From: Ricinus communis
Taxonomy: Eukaryota; Streptophyta; Magnoliopsida; Malpighiales; Euphorbiaceae
Length of the DNA stretch: 64,000 nucleotides
Assembly (NCBI RefSeq): GCF_019578655.1
Contig: NC_063258.1
Location: 18,790,802 to 18,854,801 of the forward strand
Direction: 5' to 3'
Numbering within the stretch: position 1 is the first letter of the stretch; every line of letters begins with the position of its first letter. The translations under genes and the position numbers were made by a program. Below the pieces are notes generated by a model that did no database searches, was not told the origin of the DNA, and worked only from the letters and a program-made list of their open reading frames with translations. Below are positions 1-10,821 of the stretch, piece after piece.

Positions 1-823
1 AAACAACCCCGTTAGAGGGGTATAACTTTCAACATTAGAAACAACCCCAAAAAAGTGGAATATTTGTCAATATGAAAAAACAACCCCGTAAGAGGGATAT
101 ATTTGTCGATACTAGAAAACAACTACGTAAGAGGGGTATATCTTTCAACATGAGAAAATAATCTAAAAAAATGGTATATTTGTCAATAAGAGAAAATAAC
201 CTCGTAAGAGAGGTGAATCACAATATTAAGAAAACAAACCCGTAAGAGAGGTACATCTTTCAGCATGATAAAACAACCCCAAAGAAATGGTATATTTTTT
301 AATATAAAGAAAGAACCCCATAAGAGGGTTATATTTGTCAATATCAGAAAACCACCTCGTAAGAAGGGTATATTTGTCAATTTTAGAAAACAACCCCGTA
401 AGAGGTGTATATCTTTCAACATGAGAAAACAACCCCAAAAAGTGGTATATTTTTTATTATGAGAAAACAACCTTGTAAGAGGGGTATATTTGTCAATATT
501 AGAAAACAACCACGTAAGAGGGGTATATCTTTGAACATGAGAAAACAACCCCAAAACAGTGGTATATTTGTCAATATGAGAAAACAACCCCGTAAGAGGG
601 GTTAATTTTTAATATTAAAAAACAACCCCATAGGAGGGGTATATCTTTCAACATGAGAAAACAACCCCAAAAAATGGTACATTTTTTAATATGAGAAAAT
701 AAAATCGTAAGACGGGTATATGTGTCAACATTATAGAACAACCAGGTAAGAGGGGTATATCTTTCAACATGAGAAAACAACCCTAAAAAAATGGTATATG
801 TGTCAATATGAGAAAACAACCCC

Positions 824-1642
824 GGAAGAGGTGTATATTTGTCAATATTAGAAAATAACCTCGTAAAAGGGGTATATCTTTCAACATGAGAAAGAACCCA
901 AAAAAAGTGGAGTATTTGTCAATATGAAAAAATAACCCCGTAAGAGGGATATATTTGTCGATACTAGAAAACAACTCTGTAAGAGGGGTATATCTTTCAA
1001 CATGAGAAAACAAGCTAAAAAAAATGGTATATTTGTCAATATGAGAAAACAACCTCGTAAGAGAGGTTAATCTGTCAATATTAAGAAAACAACCCCGTAA
1101 GAGGGGTATATCTTTCAACATGACAAAACAACCCCAAATAAATGGTATATTTTTTAATATGAGGAAAGAACCCCGTAAGAGGGGTATATTTGTCAATATC
1201 AGAAAACAACCTCGTAAGAGGTGTATATCTTTCAACATGAGAAAAGAACCACGAAAAAGTGGTATATTTTTTATTATGAGAAAACAACCTTGTAAGAGGG
1301 GTATATTTGTCAATATTAGAAAACTACCACATAAGAGGGGTATATCTTTGAACATGAGAAAACAACCCCAAAACAGTAGTATATTTTTCAATATGAGAAA
1401 ACAACCCCGTAAGAGGGGTTAGTTTTTCAATATTAAAAAACAACCCTATAGGAGGGGTATATCTTTCAACATGAGAAAACAACCCCAAAAAAATGGTACA
1501 TGTTTTAATATAAGAAAATAAAATCGTAAGACGGGTATATGTGTCAACATTATAGAACAACCAGGTAAGCGGGGTATATCTTTCAACATGAGAAAACAAC
1601 CCTAAAAAAATGGTATATGTGTCAAATTGAGAAAACAACCCT
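824..1642. repeat. Higher-order repeat unit, block A copy 1 (21 monomers)
   Basis: Starts at the distinctive GGAAGAGGTG variant at 824 and ends before its next occurrence at 1643. The length, 819 bp, is exactly 21 monomers. It holds diagnostic variants in fixed order: a TCTAAAAAA-type monomer, AACTCTGTAAGAGG, CAAGCTAAAAAA and a GACGGGTATATG monomer. The same order recurs in the next two units. Confidence 0.85.
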
Positions 1643-2382
1643 GGAAGAGGTGTATATTTGTCAATATTAGAAAATAACCTCGTAAAAGGGGTATATCTTT
1701 CAACATGAGAAAGAACCCAAAAAAAGTGGAGTATTTGTCAATATGAAAAAATAACCCCATAAGAGGGATATATTTGTCGATACTAGAAAACAACTCTGTA
1801 AGAGGGGTATATCTTTCAACATGAGAAAACAAGCTAAAAAAAATGGTATATTTGTCAATATGAGAAAACAACCTCGTAAGAGAGGTTAATCTGTCAATAT
1901 TAAGAAAACAACCCCGTAAGAGGGGAATATTTTTCAACATGACAAAACAACCCCAAATAAATGGTATATTTTTTAATATGAGGAAAGAACCCCGTAAGAG
2001 GGGTATATTTGTCAATATCAGAAAACAACCCCGTAAGAGGTGTATATCTTTCAACATGAGAAAAGAACCACGAAAAAGTGGTATATTTTTATTATGAGAA
2101 AACAACCTTGTAATAGGGGTATATTTGTCAATATTAGAAAACTACCACATAAGAGGGGTATATCTTTGAACATGAGAAAACAACCCCAAAACAGTAGTAT
2201 ATTTTTTAATATGAGAAAACAACCCCGTAAGAGGGGTTAGCTTTTCAATATTAAAAAACAACCCCATAGGAGGGGTATATCTTTCAACATGAGAAAACAA
2301 CCCCAAAAAAATGGTACATGTTTTAATATAAGAAAATAAAATCGTAAGACGGGTATATGTGTCAATATGAGAAAACAACCCT
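1643..2382. repeat. Higher-order repeat unit, block A copy 2 (19 monomers)
   Basis: 740 bp, one base short of 19 x 39. It has the same series of variant monomers as copy 1 but lacks about two monomers: the pair around the ACCAGGTAAG variant at 1560 has no counterpart near 2360. Variants shared with copy 3, such as CAATAGGGGTATATTTG, show that copies 2 and 3 are the closest pair. Confidence 0.85.
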
Positions 2383-3123
2383 GGAAGAGGTGTATATTTG
2401 TCAATATTAGAATATAACCTCGTAAAAGGGGTATATCTTTCAACATGAGAAAGAACCCAAAAAAAGTGGAGTATTTGTCAATATGAAAAAATAACCCCAT
2501 AAGAGGGATATATTTGTCGATAGTAGAAAACAACTCTGTAAGAGGGGTATATCTTTCAACATGAGAAAACAAGCTAAAAAAAATGGTATATTTGTCAATA
2601 TGAGAAAACAACCTTGTAAGAGAGGTTAATCTGTCAATATTAAGAAAACAACCCCGTAAGAGGGGAATATCTTTCAACATGACAAAACAACCCCAAATAA
2701 ATGGTATATTTTTTAATATGAGGAAAGAACCCCGTAAGAGGGGTATATTTGTCAATATCAGAAAACAACCCCGTAAGAGGTGTATATCTTTCAACATGAG
2801 AAAAGAACCACGAAAAAGTGGTATATTTTTTATTATGAGAAAACAACCTTGTAATAGGGGTATATTTGTCAATATTAGAAAACTACCACATAAGAGGGGT
2901 ATATCTTTGAACATGAAAAAACAACCCCAAAACAGTAGTATATTTTTCAATATGAGAAAACAACCCCGTAAGAGGGGTTAGTTTTTCAATATTAAAAAAC
3001 AACCCCATAGGAGGGGTATATCTTTCAACATGAGAAAACAACCCCAAAAAAATGGTACATGTTTTAATATAAGAAAATAAAATCGTAAGACGGGTATCTG
3101 TGTCAATATGAGAAAACAACCCT
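2383..3123. repeat. Higher-order repeat unit, block A copy 3 (19 monomers)
   Basis: 741 bp, exactly 19 monomers, nearly identical to copy 2. A partial fourth unit follows from 3124 and diverges before the retroelement junction at 3684. Confidence 0.85.
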
Positions 3124-3869
3124 GGAAGAGGTGTATATTTGTCAATATTAGAAAATAACCTCGTAAAAGGGGTATATCTTTCAACATGAGAAAGAACCCA
3201 AAAAAAGTGGAGTATTTGTCAATATGAAAAAATAACCTCGTAAGAGGGATATATTTTTAGATACTAGAAAACAACTTTCTAAGAGGGGTATATCTTTCAA
3301 CATGAGAAAACAAGCTAAAAAAAATGGTATATTTGTCAATATGAGAAAACAACCTCATAAGAGAGGTTAATCTGTCAATATTAAGAAAACAACCCCGTAA
3401 GAGGGGTATATCTTTCAAAATGACAAAATAACCCCAAATAAATGGTATATTTTTTAATATGAGGAAAGAAACCCATAATAGGGGTATATTTGTCAATATC
3501 AGAAAACAACCCCGTAAGAGGCGTATATTTGTCAATTTTAGAAAACAACCCTATAAAAGGTGTATATCTTTCAACATGAGAAAACAACCCCGTAAGATTG
3601 GTATATTTTTTATTATGAGAAAACAACCTTGTAAGAGGGGTATATTTGTCAATATTAGAAAACAACCACGTAGTAGGAGTATATGTAACACCCCCATCAC
3701 ATGCTAACCAATAAACATTAGCCAGGAAGCATACAAGCGTCGTAGAATATATACTACAGGTAGATAGGTCAATATGTAGGTTGTTAAGAATCCAGACACA
3801 AGGTTATTAACATATAAACATATGATTATACTTAAACATCATTTAACAAGTATTACAAACATCTTCTTA

Positions 3870-3883
3870 TGCCTTATAAGGCA
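3870..3883. promoter_or_regulatory. 14-bp perfect palindrome in the LTR (TGCCTTATAAGGCA)
   Basis: A perfect inverted repeat centred on TTATAA, conserved unchanged in all three LTR copies (also 11008-11021 and 58917-58930). It contains TATAAG on both strands, so it could be a core-promoter or protein-binding element. Its role is unknown. Confidence 0.35.
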
Positions 3884-4343
3884 TACTTCCATATATATCA
3901 CATAACTGCATACAAAAATGCATCGGAGGAGACTTCACAAAACCGGCCCAACTTGACAGAATCGCTAAAAGCTAGACTTCGCATACAACCAATGGATGCA
4001 CTACTATTTACAAACCTGAAAAGAAAAATTTTGGAGAGGGGTGAGCCTCCAAGAAATAAATAATCAACATAATCTATATCACATACACTTAATACAATTT
4101 CCACCCAATCACATAACTTTCCATGATATTCATAGTTTAGGTATAAAGTCATACCATTCTACTCAATTCATTACAACCATCATAGAAGAAATACAATTCA
4201 ACAATTATGGTTAGTTCTCACGGCTTGTGGATCCCCTTTAATGTGCTGCTCCGCCTCATCCTCACATATCACACACGTAAGTCGCCCGCCTCATCTCACA
4301 TTATACATTTTTATAGCCTCTCTAGGCTTTAGCCTCCCAAGGC

Positions 4344-4355
4344 TTTATATATATA
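4344..4355 (-). promoter_or_regulatory. Candidate TATA box in the LTR
   Basis: On the minus strand this reads TATATATATAAA, about 1.63 kb into the LTR in element orientation. It is followed by AGGCTAAAGCC and AGAGGCTATAAAA-like sequence. The motif is kept in the other LTRs at 11483-11494 and 59390-59401. This is a motif-based guess only; the start of the R region cannot be placed. Confidence 0.3.
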
Positions 4356-5983
4356 TCTTTTTTTTTCACAGGGGAATCCACCATTCACATGCACATATGC
4401 ACTTAACATCACAATTCAATCATTTCACTTATATCATATTTCAGCAATAACAATTGTTCCACTCAACACCAATCATTTCCATCTCAGTCATTCAAACATA
4501 AACAATATTAAGCAAACGCAACCATTTGCGAACATTTGATTAAATATATGAACATAGCAAATATTAACTATTTACTTACTCAAAATATACTTATTCCTTT
4601 AGCATATAAGAACCTCCTTTCTCCACAACTTCCTTTCCGGTGCCTTTGAGTACCTGTCAACACATTCATCAATTCACATTTCATGCATATTACAAATATT
4701 CATGTAAATGCGAGTTCTAATGCACTACAAGATCATCCCCTCTCTAATTCATAGGTCTAACTCTTCCTCTAAGACTCTCAATTACTGTTTTAATATCCTA
4801 TAAACATTTCCCATCTAGTTAAATACCAATTTAACTCAAATTAACATCAATAAATTGCATAAAACTAATCTCCAACATTTCTGTTTTCTAGACAGAATTT
4901 AGTACCAAGGTATATTTATTGCTGGGAAAAATTGGCTTAATACAAAACTCTCATATTAAATAGAAATATCCATTTATGTGTCTATTTTTATCTCCAAGAA
5001 GAATTACTCAATTCCGACTTCTATAGATTTAATTATTTTCAAATTACTGAGCAAGGGTCATACAGCTAGTTGTACCCGAGCAGCAATCTGTTTGCTCAAT
5101 TTAAGCAACCAAAACGGCAAAAATAGGAAAATCACAAAACTACAAAGTTATAGAGGACTCATTAAAATTACCATAGACATCAATTAAGCTTAATTTGGAC
5201 TTATATAGCCCATGTTATGCCTAAAATACAGAACATCAAGGTTGCTGGAATTTTGACAGTTTTCTATCTTAACATACTTAAACTCAAATCAAGCTTAATC
5301 TTTATGCAATCATTCAATACTCTACTAATTCATGATAATCAGACCTTTAATTAATTAATGAGAGCATCAAATGAAGTTTTTCCAATTTGTAATCAAGAAC
5401 CCTAATGACAAATTAATAACACTCAAGTAACAACTTACCAATTTCAGCTTTTGGGTTGCTAATATGCTTAAATCCTTTAGCTTTAGCTTGGCTTCTTCAA
5501 TAGTTGGCAAAATCCTATCTTAATCTTAAGTTTTCTAGGTATTCCACTCCTCTCTCTTATTCCAAATTTTGTGTTTTTGGCCATGTACGAATTTTAGAGA
5601 AATGAAGAGGTAAAATGAGCTTACTCATGGTTCCAATTTCTAATATTCCTCTCTTAATGCCACCACCTACTAAACTATTTTTATCACCCTAAATCAATTC
5701 TTACTAACCATATATAGGTACTAACTTTTAATTGTATCTTTTAAGTCCAATCTATTTACCCAACCTTCAACTATTGGTTCAATTAAGTCTTAAGGCTTAA
5801 TACACATAACCCAAGTACTTAATCAACTTATCTAAATTAATAATCTAATATCATGCTTCTTATTCTCTACTTATAATTAATATATATATGTTCTCATAAA
5901 ATAAAAATATCATTGATATACCATCATATGCCCAATGATTAAATGTAAATGCACATAACATGGATGATGAGAAAATGCTATAA

Positions 5984-5995
5984 CTCTCCTTCCTT
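5984..5995 (-). other. Polypurine tract of chromovirus copy 1
   Basis: A pyrimidine run on the + strand, so AAGGAAGGAGAG on the element strand. It lies one base from the inferred LTR end at 5982, where the plus-strand primer of an LTR retrotransposon is expected. Copy 2 has the equivalent tract at 61021-61033. Confidence 0.75.
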
Positions 5996-6598
5996 AAGAA
6001 ATTTCGTCCCCGAAATTTTAACAACTCACCAACATTACAATGGAATAGATGCGGATACTTCTGTCTCATATGCTCTTCTACTTCCCAAGTTGCTTCTCTT
6101 GGTGAATGATGACCCCACTTAATTTTTGACCATAGGAATGTCTTTATTTCTCAATTTCTTAACCCTTCGATCAAGAATTTCTATCGGTTCTTCCACATAT
6201 GTCAACTTTTCTGTGATTTCTATCTCCGGCTCTGGAATTATATGACTAGGATCTGATCTATATCGCCTCAACATAGAAACATGAAAACATCATGAATAGA
6301 AGACAACTCATAGGTAATGCTAACCTATAAGCCAATGGTCCAACTCTTTCAATAATTTCATAAGGTCCTACATACCTCTGGACTTAATTTCCCTTGTTTA
6401 CCAAACCTTAATATTCCTTTCCATGGTGATACCCGCAAGAAAACTTTATCACCCACAATATATTCCATTTCCCTTCGATGCAAATCAGCATAACTCTTTG
6501 TCATCTCCTGTGCTACTTTCAAATTCTTTTAACTATCTCTATTTTATCCATCAAGTTTCTTGTACCAATTCTCGGACCTTCAAGTCGTCTTTAAACCT
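5996..6598 (-). pseudogene. Integrase C-terminus and chromodomain, copy 1 (frameshifted)
   Basis: On the minus strand, in several frames, this encodes the C-terminal part of a plant chromovirus polyprotein. Recognisable pieces are GDKVFLRVSPWKG-like sequence near 6440 (the GPY/F-type module after the integrase core), LSSIHDVF near 6310, and at 6060-6130 the chromodomain tail HHSPREATWEVEEHMR followed by KYPHLF. Chromodomains in this family bind methylated histone H3 tails and direct insertion into heterochromatin. The reading frame shifts several times, so a single protein is not encoded as read. The PPT and LTR follow within a few tens of bases of the last recognisable residues, as normal. 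Confidence 0.85.
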
Positions 6599-7515
6599 TC
6601 AACATCCCAAAGACATCGGACTTCTACATTTCCTCCTATACAAAGCTTCATAAGGAGCCATACCGATACTAGAATGAAAACTGTTGTTATACGCAAATTC
6701 CATCCGTGGTATGTAATCATCCCAGTTACCCTTGAACTCAAGTGTGCAAGCCCTCATCATATCTTCTAATGTCCGAATAGTTCTTTCCGATTGCCCATCC
6801 GTTTGAGGATGAAAAGTCGCATCGAAATGAAGCTTAGTACCATATGCTTTCTGCAAACTCTCCCGGAAACGAGAAGTAAATCCTGGGATCCCTATCCGAT
6901 ACAATAGATATAGGCACACCATGCAATCTAACAATCCTCGGAAATATACAATTCAGCAAGTTTATCAAGTGAATCCGCTTGTTTGATGTAAGAAATGAGC
7001 ACATTTAGTAAGTCGATCAACAATTACCCAAATAGCATCATGCTTGTTAAATGTACGCGGCAATCCCATAACAAAATCCATAGTAATCTTATCCCACTTC
7101 CACACGGTGTATAGATAAAGAATGAAGTTTACCTGCAGTGCCCGGTGCTCTCCTTTCACTTGCCGACATGTCAAACACTTACTCACAAATTCGCCACATC
7201 CTTCTTCATTGTCGGCCACCAATAATAAGGCTTCAAATTTTTGTACATTTTGGTACTTCCAGGATGCATTGCATAAGGTGCATAGTGCGCTTCATGCATG
7301 ATTTCCTTTCTCAAATTTCCTACATCAGGTACACATACACGATTTCTATTCAATAACACACCATCATCTTTCAACACAAATTGTGTATTCTTTCCTTCTT
7401 GTACTCTACCCTTCATCCTTTGCAAATAAGAATCTTCACACTGTGCATCTTTAATTTTATCTCCAATCAAAGGCTTTACTTGTAATGTGGCTAACAGGAT
7501 CATTGTCATAAACAT
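6599..7515 (-). pseudogene. Integrase (zinc-binding domain and DDE core), copy 1 (frameshifted)
   Basis: Three overlapping minus-strand frames carry the whole core. Frame 7515-7183 has the N-terminal zinc-binding histidines (HEAHYAPYAMHPG) and YYWWPTMKKDV. Frame 7222-6965 has the paired cysteines CLTC, then the core strand ITMDFVMGLPR, with the first catalytic Asp at 7076-7078, and IWVIVDRLTKCAHF. The second catalytic Asp lies in SDRDPR at 6894-6896, one frame away from the next segment. Frame 6934-6599 has FHPQTDGQSERTIRTLED with the catalytic Glu at 6785-6787, then FAYNNSFHSSIGMAPYEALY. The Asp-Glu distance fits the D,D-35-E pattern. At least two single-base shifts break it. It would insert the cDNA into the host genome. 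Confidence 0.93.
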
Positions 7516-7589
7516 AAAACTTCACATCCATAGCTCTAAGTGCAACTAAATATTCTACTTTGTAACAAATCATACTTGAAAAATTTTCC

Positions 7590-8110
7590 ACCGACTTCCT
7601 ACTTAAAGCATCAAGAATAACATTTGCTTTTCCGTGGATGATAATCAATAGTGCAATCATAATCCTTCAAAGCTCAATCCATCTTCGTTGTCTCGGATTT
7701 AACTCTTTCCGCGTAGGGATATATTTCAAACTCTTATGATCAAGAATATCCGAAATGTCTCCCCGTATAAATAATGTCGCCATATCTTTAATGCATGTAC
7801 AATAGCCGCTAATTCAAGATCATGTGTAGGATAATTCAGCTCATGAGGTCGTGAATTGTCTTGAAGCATAAGCTATAACCTTCCCATGCTACATTAAGAC
7901 ACATCCAAGTCCTTGCCTAGAAGCATCGATATACAACATAACCTCCATTTCGGATGGCAATGCGAGTATCGGTGTAGTAGTAAGCCTTTTCTTCAACTCT
8001 TGAAAATTTTGATCACATAACTCCGTCCACCGGAATGGCACATTCTTCTTTAACGGTTATTTAGAGGCTTAGCAATAACCGAAAAATCTTTTACAAATCT
8101 TCTATAATAG
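7590..8110 (-). pseudogene. RNase H domain, copy 1 (degenerate)
   Basis: Minus-strand segments match Ty3/gypsy RNase H, which removes the RNA strand from the RNA/DNA hybrid. YIDASRQGLGCV near 7910-7935 has a catalytic Asp at 7925-7927. [20 protein letters not shown] and [12 protein letters not shown] lie at about 7745-7855. GKANVILDALSRK at about 7590-7630 closes the domain. Between these the frame changes repeatedly, and the usual TDHKSL segment is only a remnant. Lies between RT and integrase as expected. Confidence 0.85.
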
Positions 8111-8289
8111 CCGGCCTAACCCAAGAAAACTTCGAACTTCGGAAACATTTCTAGGCGGTTCCTATTCAATAATTGCTTTAATCTTTGATGAATCCGGTTG
8201 CACTCCATGTTTAGAAATAATATGCCCTAAGAATGCAATTTCCTCCATCCAAAACTCACATTTGTTGAATTTTGCATACAACTGTTTTT

Positions 8290-8910
8290 CCCTCAAAATC
8301 ATGAAACAATTCTCAAGTGTTGTTCATGCTCTTCCGGGCTTCTAGAGTAAATCGGAATATCATCAATGAACACAATAACAAAGTGATCTAAATATGGCTG
8401 GAAAGTCTTGTTCATCGTTGACATAAAAACAGTAGGAGCATTTGTTAAACCAAATGGCATCACAATAAATTCATAGTGCCCATACCTTGTTCAATGCCGC
8501 TCTTGGCAATAGATTTCTCTTCAACCCGGAGTTGCCAATAACCCGATCTTAAATCAATTTTAGAGAACACAGTTGCACCTTTTAACCGATCAAGCAAATC
8601 ATCAATTCTCGGCAATGGATATTTATTCTTCAACGTAATCCTATTCAATTGCCTATAATCAATACATAATCGCATACTACCATCCTTTTCTTCACAAACA
8701 GAATCGGTGCTCCCCAAGGTGAAGTACTTGGCCCGATGAAACCTTTATCAAGTAACTCTTCTAATTGCTTCTTTAATTCTTTCAATTCTAATGGAGCCAT
8801 TCCGTATGGTGCAATGGAAATAGGTGCGACTGTGGATGATGTCAATCTCAAAATCAACCTCTCGATTTGGTGGCAAACCAAGCAAATCATCTAAGAATAT
8901 GTTAGGAAAT
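8290..8910 (-). pseudogene. Reverse transcriptase, copy 1 (frameshifted)
   Basis: Minus-strand frames 8890-8645 and 8717-8460 carry the RT fingers and palm: [60 protein letters not shown] and [16 protein letters not shown]. The catalytic box follows in another frame as [11 protein letters not shown], with FIDD at 8359-8370 (the family's Y/F-x-D-D). Both Asp residues are present. A frameshift lies between the two leading frames near 8700 and another before the FIDD box. It copies the element RNA into DNA. Confidence 0.95.
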
Positions 8911-9116
8911 TCTCCGACCACCGGAATGTCTAATACCCCTGGACTGACCTTAGTAGTATCTATAAAACTAATTAGATATGCTTCACATCCATTTTTAATT
9001 AATCGACACGTTAGCCATCACGAAATCAAACAATTAGGAATTGTCTTCCTTTCACCCACCATTACTATTTTCATTTCTCCTTGTATTTCCATAGCCACTT
9101 CCTTCGTTTTTACAAT

Positions 9117-9614
9117 CAACAATAGCATGATTTCTTGACAACCAATCCATCCCCAAAATAACATCAAACTCTCTAAGATTAATAACAACCAAATCCTGCA
9201 TGTAGTTTGACACTATCTACTACTACAGGACATGATCTCACTATCGATGACCGTGATAATACCCCCAGCAGGCATAGATACATATATATCATAACCTAAT
9301 GCCTTTATATTAGCATGAACATGCGATGCAAAATCATGTGATATGAATGAACATGTGGATCCGTGGATCAATAAGAACATGTGCATCAAAATCATGAATA
9401 GAAAGTATACCAAGAATAATTTCAAAGTTACAAATGCTTCATTTCTAGTAGTAGCAAATACTCTAGCTTGTGCTTGTGGTTGACCAATTTGTTCCGATGG
9501 TGTTGCTGAAATAGTTAAACCTCCTCCGCCACCTCTTCCTCCTCTCCGCCTCGAACCAACTGGAATATTTTCACCAACACTACTCCGACCCACCGTATAA
9601 GATTCTCCAAACAT
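9117..9614 (-). pseudogene. Retropepsin-like protease, copy 1 (frameshifted)
   Basis: The frame at 9614-9213 reads a Gly/Arg-rich linker (RRRGGRGGGGG), then ARVFATTRNEA, then the active-site region ending GSTCSFISHDFA. The catalytic Asp (codon 9367-9369) precedes Gly-Ser-Thr, but one extra base between them puts the two in different frames, so the active-site loop is broken as read. The domain end, REFDVILGMDWLSRNHAIV, is at about 9117-9170. Matches the aspartic protease that cleaves the Gag-Pol polyprotein. Confidence 0.88.
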
Positions 9615-9630
9615 TATTTCTTCTCATAGG

Positions 9631-9672
9631 ACAATCTCTAGAATAATGTCCCGGCCTACTACAAGTAAAACA
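9631..9672 (-). other. CCHC zinc knuckle of Gag
   Basis: Minus strand reads Cys-X2-Cys-X4-His-X4-Cys with all four ligands present (CFTCSRPGHYSRDC). It is the nucleic-acid-binding motif of nucleocapsid. Confidence 0.92.
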
Positions 9673-10561
9673 TACTACCGGTCTAGTCCCCAACATTCTC
9701 TAGTATGTCTCCGTTGCACGTAGGACAAACAGAGCAAACCTCTATCGGCTGAAACTTGTCCTCCCTCAAGTCCGGATGAATTGTATCCAACTCTACTATA
9801 AGGTACTATGGAGGATCTACTAGACTGACCACCAAACCCTCATCCACGATAACTACTCCGCTGTGAATTAGAGCCTCTAAACGAAGAAATACTAATATGT
9901 CTTGGAGGATTACTATAAGCACCAATGATCTTCTTCTTTTTAGCTTCCATGGTATTCCTTTCAAATGATGTTTCTTCAGCTCTCAAAGCAGCTTCAATTG
10001 AGGCATTGTAATTATGAGGTTTCACTGCCATTTTCTCACGAATGTCAAGCCTCAAACCCATCTCAAATTTCTTCCTTTTTAGTTCTTTAGTGGCTATTTC
10101 TTCTGGAGCATACTTACATAATCTCACAAATTGAACTTCAGACTGCAGAATCGACATATCATTCTGCTTCAACCGAAAAATTCAAGCTTCTTTCCGTCTC
10201 TATAAATTTGGAGTATACTTCTCAAAGCAAATTCTCTCAAGAAATCATTCCAAGTCAAAGTCATTGGTCGATCTTTGCTTCTTAAAACTGTTTCCCACCA
10301 ATCAAGTGCATCTTTTCTATTAAAGATATCGATATAGAAGCCTTTGTTCGGATGTGCAATTAAATCTATCCAACACCCTTTCCGATTTCAGACTCCATTC
10401 CTCGGCCCTTAGCAGGATCGTAGTACCTTGAAAACATTAGCACCTTGTTTCCTAACTCTTTCATAATTCTTATCTATCACGGCCTTTTGTTGTTGAGTCC
10501 GAGGCACCGGTGCTTGTTGTTGAGCCGCCCGTTGCATCGGAAAATCCATAAACTGTTCCAT
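9631..10561 (-). pseudogene. Gag (capsid and CCHC nucleocapsid), copy 1 (frameshifted)
   Basis: A likely start is the ATG at 10561 (MEQFMDFPMQRAAQQQ), followed by a Gln-rich leader and NYERVRKQGANVF. Then come YIDIFNRKDALDWWETVL, with the conserved Trp pair at 10295-10300, and in frame 10172-9840 VQFVRLCKYAPEEIATKELK and FEMGLRLDIREKMA. This is the retrotransposon gag family that forms the virus-like particle. Near the end is a zinc knuckle, CFTCSRPGHYSRDC (CX2CX4HX4C), at 9631-9672, preceded by CPTCNG-type sequence. A frameshift follows the knuckle before the protease frame. The true start could lie further upstream. Confidence 0.88.
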
Positions 10562-10800
10562 AACATTTTGTATATTCGATCAGCAGCATTTTCGAATGTA
10601 GCTCATGCTCATCATGTTGATAATGTTCGGATGCATTTTCATGACCATGCACAGACTCTAATGACTTATCCGGGCCAGTTCATGTGTTCTCCTTGTCTCT
10701 CCATCTATATATATGAAATGCAAATATTCAGTCAAGTTCAAAGAACATATCTCATATGCTTAATGATGTGCAACATGAATCTACTCCGAATGAATCTAAT
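10562..10800 (-). other. 5' untranslated leader of chromovirus copy 1
   Basis: Lies between the primer site and the likely gag ATG. No domain or long ORF consistent with gag is seen. It holds a short ATATATA run near 10708 and otherwise ordinary AT-rich sequence. Confidence 0.6.
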
Positions 10801-10815
10801 CCCCGCTCGATACCA
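10801..10815 (-). other. Primer binding site (iMet-tRNA-like)
   Basis: On the element strand this reads TGGTATCGAGCGGGG, beginning six bases after the 5' LTR end (10822). It resembles the common plant Ty3/gypsy PBS TGGTATCAGAGC complementary to the 3' end of initiator tRNA-Met, with a small internal difference. Confidence 0.75.
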
Positions 10816-10821
10816 CTAAAA

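Larger units (their letters stand above)
1..3683. repeat. 39-bp satellite array, block A (clean phase)
   Basis: The whole stretch is head-to-tail 39-bp monomers sharing a CAACCCC core followed by a GGTATAT-like block. Two main types alternate: A (GTAAGAGGGG after the core, ending CAACATGAG) and B (AAAAAAGTGG, ending CAATATTAG or CAATATGAG). Hybrids carry the A core with the B tail. Phase is kept almost to the base: one marker recurs at 824, 1643, 2383 and 3124, spacings of 819, 740 and 741, against 21 x 39 = 819 and 19 x 39 = 741. Long ORFs on both strands here follow from the period being divisible by three. Interrupted at 3684 by an LTR. Confidence 0.97.
3684..5982 (-). mobile_element. 3' LTR of chromovirus copy 1
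   Basis: About 2,299 bp. The left end TGTAACACCC joins satellite directly at 3683/3684. The right end, by comparison with copy 2 (GCAGTTACA before the PPT), lies at the degraded GCTATA at 5977-5982. The first ~750 bp match the sequence starting at 10822, and the whole LTR matches 58797-61019. It is AT-rich, with no domain. Apparent ORFs such as 3869-4063 recur in the LTR copies only as non-coding LTR sequence. Confidence 0.93.

Noticed and set aside
783..2950. ORFs of 167-237 codons in block A as coding sequences
   Set aside because: Same reason: satellite translated in a 39-bp register, repeated in each higher-order unit.
3869..4063. Plus-strand ORF of 64 codons, with a 93-codon relative at 11007-11288
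   Set aside because: Lies in the LTR, differs in frame and ending between LTR copies, and has no recognisable domain.
8824..9138. Plus-strand ORF of 104 codons
   Set aside because: Antisense to the linker between protease and RT of the chromovirus; a shadow frame.
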